Assembly (NCBI GenBank): GCA_035533295.1
Contig: DATLUA010000086.1
Coordinates: 1-11,399 of the forward strand
Source: JAGWJU01 sp035533295
Lineage (GTDB): Bacteria; Elusimicrobiota; Elusimicrobia; UBA1565; UBA9628
Length of the DNA stretch: 11,399 nt
Direction: 5' to 3'
Positions 1 through 7,285 of this stretch are shown here, in pieces (position 1 is the first letter of the stretch; every line of letters begins with the position of its first letter). The position numbers and the translations under genes were made by a program. The notes beneath the pieces were generated by a model that did no database searches, was not told the origin of the DNA, and saw nothing but the letters and a program-made list of their open reading frames with translations.

Positions 1-530
1 TTGTCCACAGCAATTCACAGAAAAGAAAAAGAAGCAAAAAGAAAAGAGGAACGGCCGACGACGGATATCTTCCTCTCTTCGAACGACAACGGCTACCTTA
101 AATCAGGTCCACGGTGGTCGGACAGACGGGGAGCCCCTCACCCTATACAAATTTCTCGCATAACCTGTAATTCACGCCCTAAAAGTTTACTTGGGAAGTC
201 TGGGATACGGCGACGCTTGTGGCGCGGGTTTCCTCGCTGGCTCCTGATCACCACGCTTTGAGCCTGCGTGGCCCTGGGAGTTCCAATGTGCTACTGGATT
301 CGGCCTATTTTTTCTTCTACCCGTAGCAGTTACAGGCGTTCTATACGCTTGAGACTCCAAAAGAGTTCCATTTCAGTAAAAATCGAGGGCGGAAAAGTGT
401 CCAAAAAGTGTCCATCGCGGGTCTAAAATCACCACTTTTGGCACTACTCGGCACAACTTGGCGCTCGCGGTTATTTTTCTGATTTCTCGTCGATAAATCG
501 GGTTTCAGACGGGAAATTTTTGGAATGATG
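1..530. other. Gene-poor left flank, nothing recognised
   Basis: This stretch is visibly less GC-rich than the rest of the window, and I recognise no gene in it. An open frame from a TTG at position 1 to 261 would encode a basic, low-complexity 86-residue peptide that I cannot match to any family. A second open stretch (289-426) is equally unrecognisable. Small structures are a 6-bp hairpin (CCACGC 251-256 with GCGTGG 266-271) and an exact tandem 11-nt repeat at 393-414. Together with the truncated tRNA at its right edge, the different composition suggests the decayed end of an integrated element or a recombination scar. No integrase or transposase is visible, so that is inference only. Confidence 0.5.
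393..414. repeat. Tandem 11-nt direct repeat (AAAAGTGTCCA x2)
   Basis: Two exact, adjacent copies of AAAAGTGTCCA occupy 393-403 and 404-414. Direct repeats of this size can be recombinase arm-type sites or simple slippage products. No recombinase gene is visible, so the function is unknown. Confidence 0.6.
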
Positions 531-585
531 AGAAGCCGGGCCGTCCGATTACGAAGCGATTGCTCTACCGTTGAGCTACCCCGGC
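531..585 (-). pseudogene. Truncated tRNA-Thr(CGU)-like 5' fragment
   Basis: Read on the minus strand from 585, the sequence has a tRNA 5' acceptor strand (GCCGGGG), TA at positions 8-9, a D-arm GCTC-AACGGTA-GAGC, and an anticodon loop TTCGTAA, which would give anticodon CGU (threonine). After that the resemblance breaks down. The anticodon stem pairs poorly (ATCGC against TCGGA), and there is no variable loop and no T-arm GGTTCGA. The sequence passes quickly to GCCCGGCT, which can pair with six of the seven 5' acceptor bases. A full tRNA would need about 20 more bases. It is best read as a broken tRNA gene, as is common at element integration sites. A highly reduced tRNA-like RNA is a less likely alternative. 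Confidence 0.6.
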
Positions 586-586
586 T

Positions 587-616
587 TTGTGCGCCGCTCG
601 CTGATGATTGTACAAT
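587..616 (+). promoter_or_regulatory. Possible sigma70-type promoter for the DUF255 gene
   Basis: TTGTGC (587-592) and TACAAT (611-616) are separated by 18 nt. The -10 matches the consensus at five of six positions, but the -35 is weak (three of six). Transcription would start near 623, leaving about 30 nt before the ATG at 652. The -10 sits inside the 10-bp palindrome ATTGTACAAT, so it could also serve the other strand. Confidence 0.3.
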
Positions 617-651
617 ACTTCTTCAAAGCGCCGCCCCAAGCTTCGATTGCG

Positions 652-2721
652 ATGCCCAACCGCCTGATTTCAGAGAAAAGTCCCTACCTCCTCCAGCACG
701 CCCACAATCCCGTGGACTGGCGCCCCTGGGGCGACGAAGCTTTCGCCGCGGCCAAGCGGGACAACAAGCCCATTTTCCTGTCCATCGGCTATTCCACCTG
801 CCATTGGTGCCACGTCATGGAGAAGGAAAGCTTCGAGAATCTGGAAACCGCGAAAATCCTCAACGACCATTTCATTTCCATCAAGCTCGACCGTGAGGAG
901 CGGCCGGATATCGACCGCGTCTACATGTCGGCCGTGCAGGCGATGACCGGGCAGGGCGGCTGGCCGTTGAGCGTTTTTTTGACCCCCGAGCTCAAGCCCT
1001 TTTTCGGGGGCACCTACTTTCCGCCCGAGCCGCGCTGGCATATGCCGGGGTTTCCCGGTTTGCTGGAGGAAATCGCCGCGCTGTGGAAAACAGACGACGC
1101 AGCCCTTCGGCAGGACGCGGCCCGCCTCACCGAAGCCTTGCGGACCGCCGCCGCGCCAGTCGCCTCCGCCGATGGAGATTTGCCGGACATGCCCCCACTC
1201 CAGGAGGCGTTTGGCGCCTATGAATCCTCGTTCGACGCGGAGAACGGCGGCTTCGGCGGCGCGCCGAAATTTCCCCTTCCGGTCAACCAGCACTTCCTCT
1301 TCCGCTACTGGGCCCTGACCGGCGACAAGAAGGCGCTGGACATGGCTCTTCTAAGTCTGCGCCGCATGGCCCAGGGCGGCGTGTTCGACCATCTGGGCGG
1401 AGGATTCCATCGCTACTCGACCGACGGACTCTGGCGCGTCCCCCATTTCGAGAAGATGCTCTACGACAACGCCCAACTGGCGGTCAATTACCTGGAAGCG
1501 TTTCAAATCACCGGCGAAGCTCGCTTCGAGCGAACCACTCGCTCCGTTTTGGATTATCTTCTCCGCGACATGAGGCACCCGGACGGCGGATTTTTCTGCG
1601 CGGAAGACGCCGACAGCCTGCCGGTCGCCGATGCCGAAGCCAAGGAAGAGGGCGCCTTTTATCTCTGGACCGAACAAGAGCTCCGCGCCGTCTTGGGCCC
1701 GGACGCGGACGCTTTTTGCGCCTACTACGGCGTCGAGGCGCAAGGCAACGCCGTTTCCGATCCGCACGGCGAGCTGCGCGACAAGAACGTGCTTTACGAA
1801 ACGTCCGGCCATAAAATCCCAGCCTCGCAACTCGCCCAAGCCAAGGCCAAGATTCTCGCCCTCCGCCAAAAGCGGCCCCGGCCCGCGCGGGACGAAAAGA
1901 TCGTGACGTCCTGGAACGGGCTGGCGATATCCGCCCTGGCGCAGGCCGGCCGCATATTGGAGGACGAAAACTATCTTGCGGCGGCCGCGGCGGCCGCGAC
2001 CTTTGTCCGCGAGAATCTCGGCCATGAAGGCGTCCTTTACCGCCGCTGGGCCGGCGGCGAGCGCGCCATCCGCGCCACCTCGGACGACTATGCCTTCCTC
2101 ATCCAGGGGCTTTTGGATCTTTTCGCCGCGAGCAACGCCGCAGAGTGGCTGCAATGGGCACTGCGCCTCTTCGGGGAACAAAAAAAGAACTTCTGGGCCG
2201 AGCCCGGCGGCTTTTATCTGGCCGCAGACGGCGGTTCCGACCTGCTCTTTCGCGTGCTCGAGGACGCGGACAACGTCGAGCCATGCGCCAGCTCCGTCTC
2301 GGCGCTCAACGCGTTAAGACTTCACGAATTTACCGGCCGCATGGAATTTCTGGAGACTGCCGACGCCGTGTTTCGGGCCTTTTCCCAACGGATGCGCGCG
2401 CATCCGTTGTCTTTGCCCGTGATGCTGGCCGCCGTAGGGCGCCGGCTGAAGCCAAACAACCAAATCATCCTCTCCGGTCCCGCGCAGTCCCAAGAATTTC
2501 GCGAGATGAGCCGGCTCCTGCGCCGGCGGTTCCTGCCCTCGACCCTGGTCGTCGAGGCGGCCGGCGCCGATTTTGAGAAGCTTCGCGCCGTCCTACCCTG
2601 GCTTGAGCCCTACGTCTCGAAGAATCGGGCGGCCGCCTATCTCTGCGAAAATTTCTCCTGCCAAGCGCCCGTCCACGACGCGCGGGAACTAGAGAGTCTG
2701 CTGTCCCGGCGCGGGAACTGA
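652..2721 (+). CDS. DUF255/YyaL-type thioredoxin-domain protein (CHWC)
   Basis: This 689-residue protein belongs to the DUF255 family (bacterial YyaL, animal SPATA20). An N-terminal thioredoxin-like domain is followed by a long helical region resembling six-hairpin glycosidases. The first domain shows the family signature SPYLLQHAHNPVDW (residues 10-23), the active-site motif C50-H-W-C53, a GGWP loop (102-105) with the expected cis-proline, and GGTYFPP (119-125). The helical region includes GGGFHRY (249-255). Length is typical for the family. No signal peptide or membrane segment is visible, so it is probably cytoplasmic. I chose the ATG at 652 because family members begin just before the NRL-SPYLLQHA block. 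An in-frame TTG at 571 and ATG at 604 would add non-conserved residues, and the 571 start would overlap the tRNA remnant. No clear ribosome-binding site is seen. The biochemical role of the family is poorly defined. The next gene starts 2 nt after the stop. Confidence 0.93.
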   Translation: MPNRLISEKSPYLLQHAHNPVDWRPWGDEAFAAAKRDNKPIFLSIGYSTCHWCHVMEKESFENLETAKILNDHFISIKLDREERPDIDRVYMSAVQAMTGQGGWPLSVFLTPELKPFFGGTYFPPEPRWHMPGFPGLLEEIAALWKTDDAALRQDAARLTEALRTAAAPVASADGDLPDMPPLQEAFGAYESSFDAENGGFGGAPKFPLPVNQHFLFRYWALTGDKKALDMALLSLRRMAQGGVFDHLGGGFHRYSTDGLWRVPHFEKMLYDNAQLAVNYLEAFQITGEARFERTTRSVLDYLLRDMRHPDGGFFCAEDADSLPVADAEAKEEGAFYLWTEQELRAVLGPDADAFCAYYGVEAQGNAVSDPHGELRDKNVLYETSGHKIPASQLAQAKAKILALRQKRPRPARDEKIVTSWNGLAISALAQAGRILEDENYLAAAAAAATFVRENLGHEGVLYRRWAGGERAIRATSDDYAFLIQGLLDLFAASNAAEWLQWALRLFGEQKKNFWAEPGGFYLAADGGSDLLFRVLEDADNVEPCASSVSALNALRLHEFTGRMEFLETADAVFRAFSQRMRAHPLSLPVMLAAVGRRLKPNNQIILSGPAQSQEFREMSRLLRRRFLPSTLVVEAAGADFEKLRAVLPWLEPYVSKNRAAAYLCENFSCQAPVHDARELESLLSRRGN

Positions 2722-2723
2722 TT

Positions 2724-4397
2724 ATGGCCGACCCAAAGGATGTTCACCGGCGGGTCATGATGATCTTGGGGGCCTTCCTATTCGCCATGGGCTTGGCCGC
2801 CGCTTACTTGGCTTTCAGTTCGGGAAACCTGCCCTCGCTGTTCTATGGATTAGGCTTGTCGGCGCAAAACGCTCCCCGAATGGAACGCTTGAAGCCCGAC
2901 CTCGTCCCCTGGGAGAAGTGGAGCCCGAAAGTTTTCGTTCAAGCCAAAAAGTCAGGACGGTTGATTTTTCTCGATATCTCGTCCCGGTGGTCGCATGCGT
3001 CCACCTTAACCGACCAGATTCTCTACGCCGACCCGGGCGCCGCGGCCTTCATCCAAAAGCGCCTCATTCCCGTCCGCATCGACGCGGACCAGCGCCCGGA
3101 TCTGCTGCTGCGCTACCCGCCGCGCGCCTGGCCCGCGCTCGATATTCTCCTGCCGTCGGGCGCTTTGCTCGCCGAGGGCTCCGCCATGACTCCGGAGCTG
3201 TTCCGCGGCTGGTCTTCCGAAATTCTCTCTGCTTATCAAAAACGCCCGCAAGCCGCCGCGCGCTGGGCCCGAAAAAACATGGAAGCGGAAGGTGGGCAAG
3301 ACCCGCGAGACCCCCAATTTCCGCCGGATATTGCAGCGCTCCAGCGGCGCTTAACCGCGGTCTGGAACCCGGCGGCGGAAGGCTCCGGCCACGCGCCGAT
3401 TTTTCCGTTTTTCGAAAGGATTCGCCTTCTGGAGCAAATACCTTCTCCGTGGGCCCAAGAATTGACCCGGCAAGGGGCGCGGGCCGCGCTCCAATTGGAA
3501 GACCCAGAGTGGGGCGGATTCTACCGTTATGCCCGCGGTCCGGGATGGGACCACCCCGCCACAGGAAAGCGCTTATCGGAACAAGCCTGGGCCCTAGCGG
3601 CCCTGGCTCATCTAAATCCTCGGGCGGCCGCTCGAACCGCGGCCTACGTGGATGAATTTCTCGCCGTTCCCGCGGGCGGCTACGCCGCGAGCCAGGCCGC
3701 CGATCTCGAAGAACCCAACGGCCTCCTGCTTGAAGGCGGCTACTATTTTTCGCTGCCCGACAAGCGCCGCCGCGCGCTCGGCCTTCCCCGCGTCGACGGC
3801 CGCCTTTTCGCCGCGGCCAACGGGCTCATGGCCCGGGCCGTTTTGGACAATCGCCCCATCGCCGGCGCCGCGGCAACGCGCCAAGCCGAAAAGACGCTCG
3901 ACCGCTGGTGGAACGAAGGAATCGAAGACGGCTGCGTTCGGCATGATCTCTCGAACAAGGACGGTTTATCCTGCTTCCTGCCGGATCAGACGGAGCTCGG
4001 CCTAGCCTTTCTGGCCGGCTATTCCGCCGAACGCCGCCCCGAGGATATGGCGCGCGCTCTGGCTTTGGCCCGGGCGACGGCAAAAAACCTGGCCAACCCA
4101 AAAACCGGAGCGCTCCGCGACGAACCGGCTTCTTTCGGATTAACCGCGGCCGGCGCCCCGATTTTCGATCCGACGCTCAACGCCCGCGCGTTTTTCTTCT
4201 ATCGCCGCTTGGCCGATGCCCTGCCTGATGGATCGGCCAAGCTGGAATGGAATAGGCGGGCGACGAAGCTGGAGCAATGGCTCGAACGAAACACGCGCGC
4301 CATGGATCCTCCTCTGGCGATTTTTTTAGAGGTCGGCGCAAAGAATGGCTCTCACGCTCCCTCTAATTCACAATTTGGTAAAATCGGAAAGTCTTAA
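2724..4397 (+). CDS. Membrane-anchored DUF255 paralogue with SHAS replacing CHWC
   Basis: This 557-residue protein starts 2 nt after the DUF255 gene and looks like a diverged copy of it. Residues 11-31 form one hydrophobic segment preceded by basic residues (KDVHRR), predicting a cytoplasmic N-terminus with the rest outside the membrane. After it, PWEKWSPKVF (62-71) and RLIFLDI (79-85) match the PW..EAF and IFL.I blocks of the neighbour. Where the neighbour has CHWC, this protein has S90-H-A-S93, so both redox cysteines are serines at the same spacing. R-A-W-P (about 125-128) retains the cis-proline loop. Further on, WGGFYRY (263-269) matches GGGFHRY. It therefore cannot do ordinary dithiol chemistry; a binding or structural role is possible, but that is inference. 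The reading frame is intact throughout, so it is not an obvious pseudogene. The function is unknown. Confidence 0.8.
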   Translation: MADPKDVHRRVMMILGAFLFAMGLAAAYLAFSSGNLPSLFYGLGLSAQNAPRMERLKPDLVPWEKWSPKVFVQAKKSGRLIFLDISSRWSHASTLTDQILYADPGAAAFIQKRLIPVRIDADQRPDLLLRYPPRAWPALDILLPSGALLAEGSAMTPELFRGWSSEILSAYQKRPQAAARWARKNMEAEGGQDPRDPQFPPDIAALQRRLTAVWNPAAEGSGHAPIFPFFERIRLLEQIPSPWAQELTRQGARAALQLEDPEWGGFYRYARGPGWDHPATGKRLSEQAWALAALAHLNPRAAARTAAYVDEFLAVPAGGYAASQAADLEEPNGLLLEGGYYFSLPDKRRRALGLPRVDGRLFAAANGLMARAVLDNRPIAGAAATRQAEKTLDRWWNEGIEDGCVRHDLSNKDGLSCFLPDQTELGLAFLAGYSAERRPEDMARALALARATAKNLANPKTGALRDEPASFGLTAAGAPIFDPTLNARAFFFYRRLADALPDGSAKLEWNRRATKLEQWLERNTRAMDPPLAIFLEVGAKNGSHAPSNSQFGKIGKS

Positions 4398-4402
4398 GGA
4401 GG
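4396..4402 (+). promoter_or_regulatory. Strong ribosome-binding site AAGGAGG
   Basis: A consensus Shine-Dalgarno sequence lies 7 nt before the ATG at 4410 and overlaps the stop codon (TAA 4395-4397) of the preceding gene. It fixes the start of the small secreted protein and is the clearest ribosome-binding site in the window. Confidence 0.85.
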
Positions 4403-4409
4403 CACGAAC

Positions 4410-4808
4410 ATGAGAAAATTGTCGCTAGCCGCAATCCTGGCCGTCCTGGCCGGAACCCTCGGATCCGCAATCGCCGCCCGCGCCGCGCAGGACGCTATGA
4501 CGCCCGCGTCGTCCACGGTGAACCTGAAAGGCGAAGTCCTGGACCTCAACTGCTACATGGCCAAGGACGCCCACGGCAAGAACCACGCCATGTGCGCCAG
4601 GGCCTGCCTCAAGAAGGGAGCGCCCGCCGGTCTTCTGACGGCGGACGGCCGCGCCTATCTCCTCTCGGGAGACACCAAAGCTTATCAGCAAGTCCGCAAA
4701 ATGGCGGCGGAGACGGTGGAGGTGACGGGGAAAATGGCCGAGCGCAGCGGGCTTCAGGCCGTTATCGTCGAAAAAGTAAGAAAGGTGAAGACGATCGAAG
4801 CGCACTAA
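4410..4808 (+). CDS. Small secreted protein with three conserved-looking cysteines
   Basis: This is a 132-residue protein with a clear N-terminal signal peptide: basic MRK, a hydrophobic core at residues 4-22, and an alanine-rich probable cleavage site near 26. The mature part has a compact cysteine/histidine pattern: C48 in LNCYMA, then H59, C62 and C66 (HAMCARACLKKGAP). A segment GLLTADGRAYLL follows. The rest looks like a small beta-rich domain with a repeated VEVTGK-type edge. I know similar short exported proteins of the form GEV.D..CY...H..CA..C...G.P.GLL.DG..Y.L from several bacterial phyla, but no established function. The cysteines and histidine could bind a metal or form a disulfide; that is inference. 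It begins 12 nt after the DUF255 paralogue and precedes the terminator, so it is the last gene of the three-gene run. Confidence 0.8.
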   Translation: MRKLSLAAILAVLAGTLGSAIAARAAQDAMTPASSTVNLKGEVLDLNCYMAKDAHGKNHAMCARACLKKGAPAGLLTADGRAYLLSGDTKAYQQVRKMAAETVEVTGKMAERSGLQAVIVEKVRKVKTIEAH

Positions 4809-4831
4809 AAGCGAGCGGCCGTTTTTCGCTT
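4809..4831 (-). terminator. Weak candidate terminator for the cta operon
   Basis: On the minus strand, AAGCGA (from 4831) can pair with TCGCTT (ending at 4809) across an 11-nt loop, followed by two more T residues. This lies 55 nt downstream of the stop of the cytochrome c gene. The 6-bp stem and short T-run make it weak, but it is the only minus-oriented candidate in this gap. Confidence 0.25.
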
Positions 4832-4834
4832 ATC

Positions 4835-4866
4835 CCCGGCGTCGAGGAATCGGCGCCGGGTTTTTT
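4835..4866 (+). terminator. Intrinsic (rho-independent) terminator
   Basis: CCCGGCGTCGA (4835-4845) pairs with TCGGCGCCGGG (4850-4860) to give an 11-bp stem with one T-G pair and a GGAA tetraloop, followed directly by six T residues (4861-4866). It lies 26 nt after the stop of the secreted-protein gene and ends the plus-strand transcript between two convergent operons. The T-run is only on the plus side, so it is not bidirectional. Confidence 0.92.
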
Positions 4867-4885
4867 ACGGCCGGAAAACGCGCAG

Positions 4886-5596
4886 TTAGAAGCCGCCCGC
4901 GCCGCCGGAGCCGCTCTGCGCGCCCGGGTCGAGGGAAATGAGGTAGTCGGCGACGTCCGTGACTTCTTCGGAGTTCAGCACCTGCCCCCAGGGCGGCATG
5001 TGAATCATGGGCGCCGGCTGGCCCGGATCCATGGGCGTCGGAATAACGCCGTCGTGGATTTTATGGATGAGTTCCTGCTTGCTGTAGCCCTCGGCCACCT
5101 TGGTCAAAGAAGGAATGAGGCCGCCGATCACGTTGTTGTTGGGGTATCCGCCGACGCCGCCGACGCCGTGGCAGGCGACGCAGCCCACTTTATTGAAGAT
5201 CATCGCTCCGCGCTTGATGGGGTCATCCTTCAAGTCCGCGGCGTTCCACGGCTTGTCGGCCTTGGTCCACGCCTGACCATTTTGCTGCGAAAGGTAGGCC
5301 ACCAGGGCCGCGCGCATCTCGTCCGAAAGATGGAAGTTGGGCATGACGGTCTTGTCGCGCCAGGCATGGGGATCCTTCAGCCACAAGTCGAGCCACTGCG
5401 GCGACTTGCGAAAGCCGACGTAGGTCAGGTTGGGGCCGTAAGTCCCCCCGGAATTGCCGATCTGGTGGCAGCTCTTGCAGCCCAAAGCGTTGAAGTAGGT
5501 CTCGCCGGCCTGCGCCTGGGTCATGGGTTTTTGTTTCTGGCAGGCGGCCAAGGCGCACGCGGCCGCCGCTAAAATAAAAAGATGTCTTGTCCGCAT
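4886..5596 (-). CDS. Dihaem cytochrome c lipoprotein
   Basis: This is a 236-residue exported cytochrome with two class I-like haem c domains. The N-terminus is a lipoprotein signal with lipobox L16-A-A-C19, so the mature protein should be lipid-anchored and face the periplasm. The first domain has C40-K-S-C43-H44 and a likely axial methionine at M85 (VMPNF). The second has C139-V-A-C142-H143 with likely axial M200 (HMPPW). The C-terminus is a flexible glycine-rich tail. It is the last gene of the oxidase operon, 4 nt after ctaB. A good ribosome-binding site (GGGAGGAG, 5613-5606) sits 9 nt before the ATG, inside the end of ctaB. Its place suggests it feeds electrons to CuA of CtaC, acting like the fused cytochrome domain of caa3 oxidases but as a separate protein; this role is inferred. 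Confidence 0.9.
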   Translation of the reverse strand: MRTRHLFILAAAACALAACQKQKPMTQAQAGETYFNALGCKSCHQIGNSGGTYGPNLTYVGFRKSPQWLDLWLKDPHAWRDKTVMPNFHLSDEMRAALVAYLSQQNGQAWTKADKPWNAADLKDDPIKRGAMIFNKVGCVACHGVGGVGGYPNNNVIGGLIPSLTKVAEGYSKQELIHKIHDGVIPTPMDPGQPAPMIHMPPWGQVLNSEEVTDVADYLISLDPGAQSGSGGAGGF

Positions 5597-5600
5597 AGTT

Positions 5601-6446
5601 CTAGGCTCCTCCCAGCCACAGCATCCCGAAGAGTAAGGGCAGATACGCCAGCGACGCTAAAAAAAGCCGGCGCGTGTCGCCCGCGGCCAGCGTCCAGCTC
5701 GCTCGCATGCCGAGCGCCAAATAGAGCGCGCTTAAAATCAGGGCGCCTATGCCGTAGTCGATGCCCGCCATGCCGCAGAACAGGGGCATGAGGCTGGCCA
5801 GCAGCACGGTGAAGGTGTGCATCGCGATCTGGAAGGCCGTCAGCCCGCCGGTGGGATCCACGACCGTGACGACCTTGAAGCCGGCATTCCTGTAATCCTC
5901 GCGGTACATCCAGAACAGGGCCAGGAAGTGGGGAATCTGCCACAGGAACTGGATCATGAAAAGAACCCAGGCCTGGAAGGGCAGCGCGCCGCCGGAGGCC
6001 GCGGCCCATCCGATGAGCGGCGGCGCCGCGCCCGCGGCCGCGCCCAGCCACGTGCTGTGCGGCGTCACGCGCTTGAGCGGCGTGTAAGCCGCGAGATAGA
6101 GAAAAAGAGTCAAGGCGGTCAAAAGAGCCGGCACCACGCCCGCGCTCAAAAGCAGGATGAGCAGGCCGGAAGCCCCCAGCAACGCGGCGGCCGTCGCCGC
6201 CTGCGTCTCGCCGAGCCTTCCCGAGGGAAGAGGCCGCCGCGAAGTCCTTTTCATCAAGGCGTCCTGGCGCCGCTCCAAGCGCTGGTTGCCCGCCCCGGCC
6301 GCGGCCGCGGCCAGCCCGACGCCGATGACGAGCCCTATAAAAATCCAAGGATGCCCGTGCCCGCCCGCCAGGAAGTAGCCCGCCGCGGCGGTCGCCATGA
6401 CCAGCACCGCGATGCGCGGCTTGGCGAGCTCAAGATAGGCTTTCAT
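5601..6446 (-). CDS. ctaB: Protohaem IX farnesyltransferase (haem O synthase)
   Basis: CtaB/CyoE is a polytopic membrane enzyme of the UbiA prenyltransferase family. It attaches a farnesyl group to haem B to give haem O. The 281-residue protein opens with the family's ELAKPRI block (6-12) and has the first prenyl-diphosphate/Mg-binding motif N54-x3-E58-x3-D62 followed by ALMKRT and RPLPSGR. The middle position is Glu, as in eukaryotic COX10, rather than Asp. The second conserved region reads YREDYRNAGF. Several hydrophobic segments fill the rest, and the length is normal. The ATG overlaps the ctaA stop by 4 nt (6443-6446), so the two haem A pathway enzymes are probably translationally coupled. 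Confidence 0.96.
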   Translation of the reverse strand: MKAYLELAKPRIAVLVMATAAAGYFLAGGHGHPWIFIGLVIGVGLAAAAAGAGNQRLERRQDALMKRTSRRPLPSGRLGETQAATAAALLGASGLLILLLSAGVVPALLTALTLFLYLAAYTPLKRVTPHSTWLGAAAGAAPPLIGWAAASGGALPFQAWVLFMIQFLWQIPHFLALFWMYREDYRNAGFKVVTVVDPTGGLTAFQIAMHTFTVLLASLMPLFCGMAGIDYGIGALILSALYLALGMRASWTLAAGDTRRLFLASLAYLPLLFGMLWLGGA

Positions 6447-7285
6447 CTTGTTTTGTACGCCCTTAAGAGCCAGATGACCGTCGTCGCCAGAATCAAATCC
6501 CCCACCGCGACATGCGCCGCGGTCAAGGCCGCCGCGGCTCCGAAGCCCGGATTGAAGGTGGAGGAAAAAAGAATCTTAAGGGAGATGAAGCCCAGAATGA
6601 ACTGCAGGGAAACCAAGTGCATTAGAAGGAGCGCGGGCCGGGAGAGCTGGGGAATCTTGACCGGGCGGTAGCTCTTAGCCAGCGCGAATACCGTCACGCC
6701 CAGGACGACGAAGGCCCAGAGGATGTGCAGGCCGACGGCCCGGCCCATGTGCCGGATGACGGCGCCCCACAGAATCTGCAGGAAGACGACGCCGGAAAAA
6801 ATCCAGCCCGTTTTCTTTAGCGCGGCGGAAGACGGCGTCGCGATGACCGTGGCGGACTCGGCGTACCAAACCGAAGTCGTCTGCGCCAGCGAAACCAGGA
6901 GGCAGAATACGATGGGGCCAAGGCACGCGTGCGCGATGGAAAGTTCCGGCGGCAGACGCAGCAGAACCGTCATCCCGCCAAAAATCGCCTGGACGACAAT
7001 GCCGCCGGCCGCCGCCGCGGCCAAAAGCCTCACCCGCCCGCGTTTTTCCACGCGCCAGATGAGCCCCGCCAGAAAGAAAGTCAGCAGCGTCACGATGCCG
7101 GCCATCACGCGGTGCCCCCACTCGAAAGGAATGCCGCCGTGCATCGGAGGGATGAGGCGCCCGTAGGCCAGCGGCCAATCGGGGATGGCCAGGCTCGACC
7201 CGGTCGAGGTGACCAGCGCTCCCGCGATGATGAGCAAAAAGGCGACGGCGGCGGTGGCTTGGGCCAGGCGATGGGCGGCCTTCAT
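6443..7285 (-). CDS. ctaA: Haem A synthase (COX15/CtaA family)
   Basis: CtaA oxidises a methyl group of haem O to a formyl group, giving haem A for the oxidase. The 280-residue membrane protein shows the family's two-fold pattern: GALVTSTGSSLAIPDWP (22-38), then E55-W-G-H58-R in the first half and H119 (SIAHACLG). Likely counterparts in the second half are H187 (GLHILWA) and H258 (TAAHVAVGD). These match the haem-ligand histidines known from Bacillus CtaA, although assignment of H187 is less certain. The loop after TM1 has no cysteine pair, unlike Bacillus CtaA. I chose the ATG at 7285 because upstream in-frame sequence is not conserved-looking and because this start makes the same 4-nt overlap seen at other junctions of the operon. 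Confidence 0.94.
   Translation of the reverse strand: MKAAHRLAQATAAVAFLLIIAGALVTSTGSSLAIPDWPLAYGRLIPPMHGGIPFEWGHRVMAGIVTLLTFFLAGLIWRVEKRGRVRLLAAAAAGGIVVQAIFGGMTVLLRLPPELSIAHACLGPIVFCLLVSLAQTTSVWYAESATVIATPSSAALKKTGWIFSGVVFLQILWGAVIRHMGRAVGLHILWAFVVLGVTVFALAKSYRPVKIPQLSRPALLLMHLVSLQFILGFISLKILFSSTFNPGFGAAAALTAAHVAVGDLILATTVIWLLRAYKTR

Noticed and set aside
1..9. TTGTCCACA resembles a DnaA box
   Set aside because: A single near-match without clustered boxes, an AT-rich unwinding region or dnaA/dnaN nearby is not evidence for an origin.
1..261. Open frame of 86 codons starting with TTG at position 1
   Set aside because: Weak start at the window edge, basic low-complexity product, no recognisable domain. 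Not reported as a gene.
289..426. Open stretch that could be a decayed integrase C-terminus ending in KVSKKCPSRV
   Set aside because: No catalytic motif of a tyrosine recombinase is visible, and the product is only 45 residues.
525..896. Open frame overlapping the tRNA remnant and the DUF255 gene
   Set aside because: It lies in another frame of a clearly conserved protein and its product resembles nothing.
2724..4397. Pseudogene status for the SHAS paralogue
   Set aside because: The frame is uninterrupted over 557 codons, other conserved blocks persist, and it has tight operon spacing. Loss of cysteines alone does not show decay.
4592..5572. Long plus-strand open frame (326 codons) antisense to the dihaem cytochrome gene
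   Set aside because: The opposite strand encodes a protein with a lipobox and two CxxCH sites. The plus frame is a GC-rich shadow with biased composition.
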